Source of the DNA: an uncultured Porphyromonadaceae bacterium
Lineage (GTDB): Bacteria; Bacteroidota; Bacteroidia; Bacteroidales; Muribaculaceae
DNA: 8,376 nucleotides
Reading direction: 5' to 3'
Assembly: GCA_947176615.1 (NCBI GenBank)
Contig: CAMWRO010000116.1
Span: 1 to 8,376 of the forward strand
Both the position numbers and the translations under genes were made by a program. This document shows positions 1 through 4,984 of the stretch, piece by piece. The notes below the pieces were generated by a model. That model had not been told where the DNA came from, did not search any database, and was given only the letters and a program-made list of their open reading frames with translations. Within the stretch, counting starts at the first letter, position 1. Each line of letters begins with the position of its first letter.

Positions 1-173
1 TAGCTATGTGACCGAGGTGTAATGACGAGGTAACGAAAGAGGCTGCCATGAGGATGATGTAACTTCATTTAGATATTAATTTCAAAATTTAACCATGAGG
101 CGGTTTATAATAAATGTTTTGTCGCACCCGTTTTCACGGTCGCCTTTTGCCCTGAATCTCGGTCACATAGCTA
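1..173. repeat. 16-bp perfect inverted repeat pair
   Basis: Bases 1-16 (TAGCTATGTGACCGAG) are the exact reverse complement of bases 158-173. The left arm touches the window edge, so the true arm may be longer. The flanks beyond the 16 bp on the inner side do not match. This could be the edge of a dispersed intergenic repeat present in both orientations. Confidence 0.75.
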
Positions 174-221
174 CAGCTATGCTCCCTCGATTCATGACAA
201 AATCCGACTCGTGTAAACGGG
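127..221. repeat. Imperfect nested palindrome upstream of gldD
   Basis: The outer arms are CCCGTTTTCACG (127-138) and CGTGTAAACGGG (210-221), complementary at 11 of 12 positions. Inside lies a second palindrome, CATAGCT-AC-AGCTATG (166-181). The nesting suggests a structured intergenic repeat rather than chance. It has no T-tract typical of an intrinsic terminator. Its function is unknown; it could be a dispersed repeat element or an mRNA 3' structure of the gene upstream of the window. Confidence 0.6.
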
Positions 222-269
222 CTTTGGATTCACATTTGTTTTTAAACAACCTCTAAGGTTTAGCTTGAT

Positions 270-878
270 ATGCGTGTTTTGCGACTCGGTCGCGCCACGG
301 CGCGACGCTACTGTGGAGCGGGCGTGGCAATTGCCATTATGCTTGTCCTGACGGGGTGCCGGCGCGAGGAGCGGGCGGTGCCGCGGCCTGTGGCTTTTCC
401 GCGCATCGAGATTCCTGCCGAGAGGTATGTGTCGGCCGATTCGGTTCCGATGCATTTCGAGATAAACGCCTCGGCATCGACAGAACGCAGGGAACAGGAC
501 GAGACCGTGTGGCTCACAATCACTTACCCCGGCTATTTCCCCGAAACCGCAATCTACTGCACCTTTACCCCCGTGACAAGCGAGAATGTCGACGAGGTGA
601 TTGCCAACCGCACGGAACGCATGGCGCTGAACAGCGGCGGCGCCGACTCGGAAATGACGCGGCTCACGTCACAGGGTGGTCTCGACTGCACCATGACCGT
701 CACCCGCGCAGGGAGCGCGACCCCGGTACAGTTTATCGCCGCCGACAACGGGATTGTCGTGTCGGGAGCGATGTATATCAATGTCGATGCGGGTTTTGCG
801 CCTGACAGCATCGCGCCTGTCGTGGATGCCGTGTCGCGCGACATGCTCCACACGCTAAAAACCATCCGCCATGATTGA
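270..878 (+). CDS. gldD: GldD-family gliding motility lipoprotein
   Basis: A 202-residue protein with an N-terminal lipoprotein signal: basic residues, a hydrophobic run at about 17-28, and lipobox L27-T-G-C30, so Cys30 should be lipidated. The mature part follows the GldD plan: a PRP..FPRIEIP..RY segment just after the signal (about 38-53), then WLTITYP (about 81-87), a central segment ending in a PVQFIAAD-like strand, GAMYINV, and a C-terminal DSIAPVVDAV..DMLHTLKTIR helix. GldD is an envelope lipoprotein required for gliding in Flavobacterium and is also found in non-gliding Bacteroidetes; its biochemical role is unresolved. ATG 270 is chosen because the next ATG (339) would remove most of the signal peptide. 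It overlaps the downstream phosphopantetheinyl transferase by 8 bp, implying co-transcription. In many Bacteroidetes gldE lies directly upstream; it is not visible in these first 269 bases. Confidence 0.9.
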   Translation: MRVLRLGRATARRYCGAGVAIAIMLVLTGCRREERAVPRPVAFPRIEIPAERYVSADSVPMHFEINASASTERREQDETVWLTITYPGYFPETAIYCTFTPVTSENVDEVIANRTERMALNSGGADSEMTRLTSQGGLDCTMTVTRAGSATPVQFIAADNGIVVSGAMYINVDAGFAPDSIAPVVDAVSRDMLHTLKTIRHD

Positions 879-1401
879 GATATATGACACCCCGATAGAT
901 GCCGCTACCGGCATGAGCCGTCGCGAGATGGAACGGAATGCCTCGATGTCATTGATTGCCAAGGCTTTCGGCGATAGCGCGCGGCTCGACCACGACGATG
1001 AAGGGAGGCCGCTGGTCAAGGGATGTGATTTTGAAGGGATGATTTCCATTTCCCACTGCGCCGACCGGTGCCTGCTTGCCGTGACGCGCGAGAAAGATGT
1101 GTCGATAGGAATCGACACCGAGACATGGCGCGAACAGTTGCGCCGCGTGGCCGCGAGGTTTATGACACCGGCCGAGGTCACCGTCTACGACTCCCCCGCC
1201 CTGCTGCTACTTGCATGGACCACCAAAGAGGCGGTCTACAAAGCCGCCCGCGTCCCGGGTCTCGCGTTTCAGGAGATACTTCTCCCCATCCCCGCGCCCG
1301 ATGGAAAAGACTTCACCGTGACCGCCCGTGATGTCAAGTTTAAAGCCACTTCGGTCGCCCTCTCCCCACTCCGCGCCGTCACTCTGGCCGAGAGGCGTTG
1401 A
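871..1401 (+). CDS. 4'-phosphopantetheinyl transferase (Sfp type)
   Basis: A 176-residue protein predicted to transfer the 4'-phosphopantetheine arm of coenzyme A to a conserved serine of an acyl or peptidyl carrier protein in the cytoplasm. The superfamily motifs are in order: GRPLVKG (45-51), ISISH (58-62), the Mg-binding GIDTE (80-84, D82 and E84), RFMTPAE (96-102) and WTTKEAVYKA (116-125, with E120 and K124). It is shorter than the roughly 220-residue Sfp proteins, as is common for Bacteroidetes members. The start ATG lies inside the last codons of gldD (8-bp overlap), so the two are probably translationally coupled; I recall this pairing as recurrent in Bacteroidetes. Its 3' end overlaps the convergent lipoprotein gene by 23 bp. 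Whether it serves the housekeeping ACP or a secondary carrier cannot be told from sequence; AcpS-type enzymes are shorter and differently organised. Confidence 0.93.
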   Translation: MIEIYDTPIDAATGMSRREMERNASMSLIAKAFGDSARLDHDDEGRPLVKGCDFEGMISISHCADRCLLAVTREKDVSIGIDTETWREQLRRVAARFMTPAEVTVYDSPALLLLAWTTKEAVYKAARVPGLAFQEILLPIPAPDGKDFTVTARDVKFKATSVALSPLRAVTLAERR

Positions 1402-1816
1402 CACGGGAAACATTCAGCGTTACATCACTGCTTGACGACCGCGGCATGACTATCGCGATACCCCATGACTCGATCGGCATAGTGAGATTGAGCGTGAGAG
1501 TCACATTGACAATATATTCACCGTCATCGCCAAGGTTTCCTTCAGCCTTAATCCCTCTGATTCCCTGATTAACAGTTCCTTTAGCGATAACAAGGGCGGT
1601 TTTGCCAAAGTCTATGTTCCAGTCACCCGGCATCGGGGTTCCCATGACTTGACGATACTCCTCCTTGCTCTTTATGATATAGGCCCCGTCGTCAAGCCGT
1701 GACACTTCGTAGCCATAATAAACCCACACCTTCCCCACCGACACACTGTCGTCGTCATGACAGGCCGTAAGCATCACAGCCACAACCATCAATAATAAAC
1801 ATAGCAGTTTCTTCAT
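1379..1816 (-). CDS. Small lipoprotein, possible PrcB-like domain
   Basis: A 145-residue protein with a clear lipoprotein signal: MKKLL start, hydrophobic core at about 4-16 and lipobox L16-T-A-C19. Residues 20-23 are H-D-D-D; an acidic cluster straight after the lipidated Cys resembles the lipoprotein export signal that sends Bacteroidetes lipoproteins to the cell surface, so surface exposure is plausible. The body has I-I-K-S-K-E-E-Y (47-54), IDFGKTALVIAKGT (68-81) and alternating hydrophobic strands at 101-111 and 119-136. This beta-rich pattern resembles small Bacteroidetes lipoproteins with a PrcB C-terminal-like fold, but I rate that family guess low. No catalytic residues are apparent. 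The gene stands alone, divergent from the acyltransferase gene and convergent with the phosphopantetheinyl transferase gene, sharing 23 bp with it and with no terminator between them. Confidence 0.75.
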   Translation of the reverse strand: MKKLLCLLLMVVAVMLTACHDDDSVSVGKVWVYYGYEVSRLDDGAYIIKSKEEYRQVMGTPMPGDWNIDFGKTALVIAKGTVNQGIRGIKAEGNLGDDGEYIVNVTLTLNLTMPIESWGIAIVMPRSSSSDVTLNVSRVNASRPE

Positions 1817-1837
1817 AGTCTTTCATTTTTATATAGG

Positions 1838-1845
1838 CAAAGATA
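1838..1845 (-). promoter_or_regulatory. Putative -7 box for the minus-strand lipoprotein
   Basis: Read on the minus strand this is TATCTTTG, an exact match to the Bacteroidetes -7 consensus TAnnTTTG, 22 bp upstream of the lipoprotein start. No clear TTG was found at the expected -33 distance, so the promoter is supported by one element only. The predicted leader would be only about 15 nt. Confidence 0.45.
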
Positions 1846-2001
1846 GTATTTATTCCCGGCCATTTTATTATATGGCTATATCATATTTATACACATTTGA
1901 CTCATTAGTGACGACATAGTTAAAAAAGCTGCCAAAATGTCTCCTTTCTGCCAATTTTTAACACGTTTGTGTCACGGCGCGCGACGGTAGGATTATTTGA
2001 T

Positions 2002-2009
2002 TAACTTTG
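2002..2009 (+). promoter_or_regulatory. Putative -7 box for the acyltransferase gene
   Basis: TAACTTTG matches TAnnTTTG exactly and lies 61 bp upstream of the preferred ATG at 2071. The stretch where a -33 TTG should lie (about 1979-1983) is GC-rich and has no TTG, so the promoter may be weak or activator-dependent. The predicted leader would contain the whole heptamer repeat array. Confidence 0.45.
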
Positions 2010-2025
2010 TCGAAAAGAAAAATCA

Positions 2026-2060
2026 TCAATTCTCAATTCTCAATTGTCAATTCTCAATTA
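2026..2060 (+). repeat. Five tandem TCAATT(C/G/A) heptamers
   Basis: Five head-to-tail 7-bp units: TCAATTC at 2026, 2033 and 2047, TCAATTG at 2040 and TCAATTA at 2054. The array ends 10 bp before the preferred acyltransferase start at 2071 and lies within its predicted leader. Because the unit is 7 bp, gain or loss of one copy would change leader length, and would shift frame for any translation starting inside or above the array. Confidence 0.9.
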
Positions 2061-2070
2061 CCTTAGTGCT

Positions 2071-3135
2071 ATGCCACCGAAACAACGTGTAGTTTTTCTT
2101 GACTGGCTGCGAGTCATAGCCTGTTTCATGGTTATGGTCGTCCATGCCTCGGAGTGTGTTTATTCCAATGATTATTCCTTCTCGTTTCCGTCGGAATTGG
2201 GACGGTGGAGCGTGTGCCTCATCAACGGATTCGTGCGTCCGGCGGTGCCGCTGTTCCTGATGGCCTCGGCCTATCTTCTCGTGCCGCTGCGCACCGACAC
2301 CGGGACATTTTTCCGCAAGAGGCTGATGCGCGTGGTCGTGCCGTTTGCACTGTGGCTCGTCATCTATGCCGTGCTGCCTGCCCTGTGGGGTGAAATATCC
2401 ATCGAGACCGCGAAGGCCAACCTCGCGCAGATTGCCATCAATTTCATCCCCCGCGCGTCACACCTGTGGTTCATCTACATGCTGCTCGGCATCTATATCA
2501 TCATGCCTGTTCTCACGCCGTGGCTTGAACGTGTGAGCCGCCGCGAGGAGGAATGCTACATCCTGCTGTGGCTGTTCACGACCCTTTTCTGGCACGCCCA
2601 CGAGATTTTCGGCGACATCTTCGGCGAATGCTGGTGGAACCCCTTCCCGCTGTTCTACTATGTGTCAGGCTACGTCGGATATGTCATCCTCGCCCACTAC
2701 ATACGCAAATATCTCGACTGGGACATGAAAAAGACACTCGCCGTCGCGCTCCCCTGCTTTCTTGCGGGGTACGGGATATGTATCCGGTGGTTCTACACCC
2801 GGTCGTTCACGGTCGATGAGGTCAGGCTGCTTGAGCTGAGCTGGCAGACCACATCGTTTGCCCCGGTGCTGATGAGTTTCGGCGCGTTCATGCTCATAAA
2901 GCAGATAAACTATTCGGGCAAAAAAGTCTATGGGGCGGTCATGAGCATCTCGGCGGTAAGCTATGGCATGTACCTGATGCACATGCTGTTTCTCCCCTAC
3001 ATCTTCGCACCGCTCAACGAGGTTCTGCCCGTGCCGGTCACCATTTTCGCCACCGCGACGCTGACCTATATCGCCACCTACCTCGTCAGCCGCGCCATCT
3101 CGATGCTGAAAATCGGCAAGTATATCGTCGGGTAG
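2071..3135 (+). CDS. Acyltransferase-3 family membrane protein
   Basis: A 354-residue multi-pass inner-membrane protein of the acyltransferase-3 (OafA/WecH-like) superfamily, which transfers acyl groups, usually acetyl, to surface or lipid-linked glycans. The diagnostic N-terminus is present: LDWLRVIACF followed by VVHA, with D11, R14 and the proposed catalytic H25. Next come RPAVPLFLMASAYLL (56-70), the basic loop FRKRLMR (81-87), SHLWFIYMLLGIY (130-142) and YGMYLMH (298-304); about ten hydrophobic helices fill the protein. The frame is open back to a TTG at 2044, but that reading would translate the heptamer array, so ATG 2071 is preferred; it places the LDWLR motif about ten residues in, as is usual. 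It stands alone, about 125 bp before the flippase-like gene, with no glycosyltransferases nearby to suggest the acceptor. Confidence 0.9.
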   Translation: MPPKQRVVFLDWLRVIACFMVMVVHASECVYSNDYSFSFPSELGRWSVCLINGFVRPAVPLFLMASAYLLVPLRTDTGTFFRKRLMRVVVPFALWLVIYAVLPALWGEISIETAKANLAQIAINFIPRASHLWFIYMLLGIYIIMPVLTPWLERVSRREEECYILLWLFTTLFWHAHEIFGDIFGECWWNPFPLFYYVSGYVGYVILAHYIRKYLDWDMKKTLAVALPCFLAGYGICIRWFYTRSFTVDEVRLLELSWQTTSFAPVLMSFGAFMLIKQINYSGKKVYGAVMSISAVSYGMYLMHMLFLPYIFAPLNEVLPVPVTIFATATLTYIATYLVSRAISMLKIGKYIVG

Positions 3136-3148
3136 GATTCCGGTTTTC

Positions 3149-3219
3149 CCGAGAAGTCACATATCCGCTATTTCCCATCCACACCACTATGGGGGAGATA
3201 GCGGATACTTGTTTCTCGG
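3149..3219. repeat. Long interrupted palindrome, partly inside a promoter
   Basis: The outer arms CCGAGAA (3149-3155) and TTCTCGG (3213-3219) pair perfectly. After a 6/5-nt internal loop, TATCCGCTAT (3162-3171) pairs with ATAGCGGATA (3198-3207), and the stem continues for about five more pairs (3172-3176 with 3193-3197, one G-T) around a 16-nt loop. That is about 22 pairs in all. It follows the acyltransferase stop by 13 bp and could terminate or protect that transcript, but there is no clean T-tract. Its right arm covers the -33 TTG of the next promoter, so an operator role is also possible. Confidence 0.8.
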
Positions 3220-3237
3220 AAATTTTCATTAAATTTG
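3209..3237 (+). promoter_or_regulatory. Bacteroidetes-type promoter for the flippase operon
   Basis: TTG (3209-3211), an 18-bp spacer, then TAAATTTG (3230-3237), an exact match to the -7 consensus TAnnTTTG. The start codon at 3261 lies 23 bp further on, giving a very short leader. The -33 element lies within the right half of the palindrome at 3149-3219. Confidence 0.65.
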
Positions 3238-3260
3238 CGCTGTCTTAATAAAATAATGTG

Positions 3261-4319
3261 ATGAATCAAGAAATTCAATCTCAGCAATCAAGCAAAGCAA
3301 CCTTTTGGACCTACCTGCTGAAATACGGACTGCCGCTCGTCATCACCGTCGGTCTCTGCTGGCTGCTTTTCCACAATATCAACTTCGGCGAGATGATGGA
3401 AATCATCCGCCGCGACTGCAATTTCTGGTGGATAGGGCTGGCACTTGTGGTCAGCGTGTTCTCCCACGTTTTCCGTGCCGCGCGATGGCAGATACAGTTG
3501 CGCGCGCTCGGCATCAACGCATCGCTGTGGGAGCTGACCCTCAGCATCTTCGGCACCTATGCGGTCAACCTCGTGTTTCCCCGCTTGGGCGAGGTGTGGC
3601 GCACAGGCTACATCGCCGCCGAGGAAAAAGCACCCTTCACGACCGTCTTCGGGTCGATGGTGGCCGACCGTCTCGCCGACACAGTGACGGTGGCGATTAT
3701 CACCGCCGCGACATTCCTCCTCGCAGGACCGCAGCTCATGGAATACCTTTCGCAGAACCCCGATGCCTATGACGGCGTTATAAACCTGCTGACCTCTCCC
3801 GCCCTTTGGGCCGGAATCGTGGCCTGTCTCGCCTTGGTGACATGGATATTTGTCAAGTTCCCCGACAACAAGGTGATTGCCAAGATCCGCTCATTGTGGA
3901 AAGGATTGTGGGAAGGATTCGCCGTCATCGTCAAGATGCCGGGCAAAGGCCGCTGGCTGGTGCTGACATGCCTCGTGTGGGGATGCTACTTCTTTCAGCT
4001 CTATGTGGCGTTTTTCTCCTTCCCGCTGACCGCCGAGGTCGTGTCGCGCTACGGCACCATAGCCGTGCTCGTGTGCTTTGTCCTGTCGAGCATCTCGATG
4101 GGCGTGCCCTCCAACGGCGGCATCGGCCCGTGGCAGTGGGCCATCATCTTCGGCCTGAGCCTCTATTCGGCCGGAATCCCGGGCCTGACGAGGGAATATG
4201 CCACCTCGTTTGCCAACCTCGTCATGGGCATGCAGACTCTGTTGCTCATCCTCCTCGGCATCTTCACCTTCATAGCCATCTCCCTGCGCAAAAAACGTAA
4301 ACCCACCCTGCAACAATGA
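3261..4319 (+). CDS. LPG-synthase-TM / YbhN-like flippase-domain protein
   Basis: A 352-residue integral membrane protein of the family named after the transmembrane half of MprF (LPG_synthase_TM, formerly UPF0104). Family hallmarks: R72-A-A-R-W76 after the second hydrophobic helix, N103..PRLGE (107-111) with R114, GSMVADRLAD (131-140), and PSNGGIGPWQW (283-293) before the last helices. In MprF this domain moves modified phospholipids across the inner membrane; stand-alone members are proposed to flip or export lipids, mostly without a defined substrate. No aminoacyl-transferase domain is attached, so it is not a full MprF. ATG 3261 is preferred over GTG 3258 one codon earlier; the two cannot be separated confidently. 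It overlaps the next gene by ATGA, so it is probably co-translated with it. Confidence 0.92.
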   Translation: MNQEIQSQQSSKATFWTYLLKYGLPLVITVGLCWLLFHNINFGEMMEIIRRDCNFWWIGLALVVSVFSHVFRAARWQIQLRALGINASLWELTLSIFGTYAVNLVFPRLGEVWRTGYIAAEEKAPFTTVFGSMVADRLADTVTVAIITAATFLLAGPQLMEYLSQNPDAYDGVINLLTSPALWAGIVACLALVTWIFVKFPDNKVIAKIRSLWKGLWEGFAVIVKMPGKGRWLVLTCLVWGCYFFQLYVAFFSFPLTAEVVSRYGTIAVLVCFVLSSISMGVPSNGGIGPWQWAIIFGLSLYSAGIPGLTREYATSFANLVMGMQTLLLILLGIFTFIAISLRKKRKPTLQQ

Positions 4320-4849
4320 ATTTCGACGACAACAACCCCGACTACTTCCTCCACGACTTCGACAAGAACGCCCCCTCAGAACCGGAACGTCCTGCCGCCG
4401 AGCCGCAGGAACCGTCGCGCCGGATTCACTTTGACGACACACCGCCCGTCACCCCGCAGCTCCCCTCCAAGCGGCGCGGTTGCAGGCGAGGATGGGTGTG
4501 GTTTTTCACAATTGTCATCGTCGCCCTCGCCGCCACCATCTACATCCGCTATTTCACCCCCTATGTCACCGACTCGCGCATGACCGGATATATCACCAAC
4601 GTGGAGCGGCGCGGCATTTTTTTCAAGACATTTGAAGGGGAAATGATTTCCGAAACCGCCCTCACCGACACGACCCACGTCTACACCCGCGACTTCGTCT
4701 TCTCCATCCCCAATGACTCCGTGGCCCGCGCCATGCAGTCGTTCCAAGGGTCGGGACGGCCCGTGCGCGTCACCTACGAGCGATTCTACGGCACCCTCCC
4801 GTGGCGCGGCGCGTCGACATGCATCGTCACCGCCGTTGAGCCTCAATAA
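4316..4849 (+). CDS. Single-pass membrane protein, uncharacterised
   Basis: A 177-residue protein. Residues 1-50 are polar, rich in Asp and Pro, and probably disordered. A basic patch, KRRGCRR (52-58), precedes one transmembrane helix at about 59-77, placing the N-terminus in the cytoplasm. The remaining 100 or so residues should lie outside the inner membrane. This part has a compact beta-rich pattern, with GYITNVERRGIFFKTFEGEM (91-110), FVFSIPND (127-134), RPVRVTYE (148-155) and LPWRG (161-165). I recall similar short membrane-anchored proteins in Bacteroidales, some loosely misannotated as 6-phosphogluconate dehydrogenase; nothing here is an NADP or dehydrogenase motif. The long cytoplasmic tail seems unusual. 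The ATGA overlap with the flippase-domain gene suggests a shared envelope role. No function can be assigned. Confidence 0.78.
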   Translation: MNFDDNNPDYFLHDFDKNAPSEPERPAAEPQEPSRRIHFDDTPPVTPQLPSKRRGCRRGWVWFFTIVIVALAATIYIRYFTPYVTDSRMTGYITNVERRGIFFKTFEGEMISETALTDTTHVYTRDFVFSIPNDSVARAMQSFQGSGRPVRVTYERFYGTLPWRGASTCIVTAVEPQ

Positions 4850-4851
4850 CC

Positions 4852-4909
4852 CCCTAACATTTTGCGCGCAGCATGGATTTCGGTCAAAAAAATTTTGCGC
4901 GCAGCATGT
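4852..4909 (+). repeat. Left 58-bp direct repeat flanking the ATPase gene
   Basis: Matches 6348-6405 at 55 of 58 positions without gaps; the first 31 bp are identical, and differences fall only at 4883, 4884 and 4886. It begins two bases after the stop codon of the preceding gene. It contains two copies of the 8-bp palindrome TGCGCGCA (4863-4870 and 4896-4903), spaced 33 bp apart. Confidence 0.95.
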
Positions 4910-4941
4910 ATTTCGGTCAAAAAAATTTTGCGCAATCCGAA
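4860..4941 (+). repeat. 33-bp tandem repeat, two full units and a partial third
   Basis: Units begin with TTTTGCGC at 4860, 4893 and 4926. Units one and two differ at a single base near the middle (GGATTTCGG versus GTATTTCGG). The third diverges after TTTTGCGC but keeps a later A-rich run. Because 33 is a multiple of three, spurious minus-strand reading frames stay open across it. Confidence 0.92.
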
Positions 4942-4957
4942 AAAAGCTGTTATTTTG
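4927..4957 (+). promoter_or_regulatory. Possible promoter for the ATPase gene
   Basis: TTTG (4927-4930) in the third, partial 33-bp unit lies 19-20 bp upstream of TTATTTTG (4950-4957), a near match to TAnnTTTG (second position wrong). If correct, the repeat provides the -33 element. The ATG at 4985 follows 27 bp downstream, behind an A-rich leader typical of the phylum. Confidence 0.4.
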
Positions 4958-4984
4958 CACATTGTTATATAAACAGAAACCACA

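Larger units (their letters stand above)
1..269. other. Non-coding leader region with inverted repeats
   Basis: No gene is supported here. The frame from base 2 ends at a TAA (20-22) after six codons, so it could be the extreme 3' end of an upstream gene, but six codons identify nothing. The region contains two structures: a perfect 16-bp inverted repeat (1-16 against 158-173) and a larger imperfect palindrome at 127-221. I could not find a convincing TAnnTTTG promoter for gldD; the best TTTG (235-238) is followed by only a weak TAAGGTTT (254-261), too close to the start codon. Confidence 0.6.

Noticed and set aside
2..22. Possible 3' end of an upstream gene (six codons then TAA)
   Set aside because: Six codons are too few to support a gene, and the same bases form one arm of an inverted repeat.
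192..455. Minus-strand reading frame across the gldD start
   Set aside because: It overlaps the gldD signal peptide region, has no recognisable domain and has a low-complexity basic composition.
1922..1960. Direct repeat CTGCCAA-type pair upstream of the acyltransferase as a regulator site
   Set aside because: The two short matches (near 1929 and 1948) are AT-rich flanked and not clearly beyond chance; no known operator is recognised.
2044..2070. TTG start for the acyltransferase
   Set aside because: It would translate the heptamer array and add nine residues before the conserved N-terminus; ATG 2071 gives normal spacing to the LDWLR motif.
4860..4941. CRISPR-like array
   Set aside because: The 33-bp units are contiguous tandem copies with no spacers, the array has under three full units, and no cas genes are present.
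4376..4960. 194-codon minus-strand reading frame over the membrane protein gene
   Set aside because: It is antisense to a gene with a coherent membrane topology, has an atypical composition, and its N-terminal part is again the translated 33-bp repeat.
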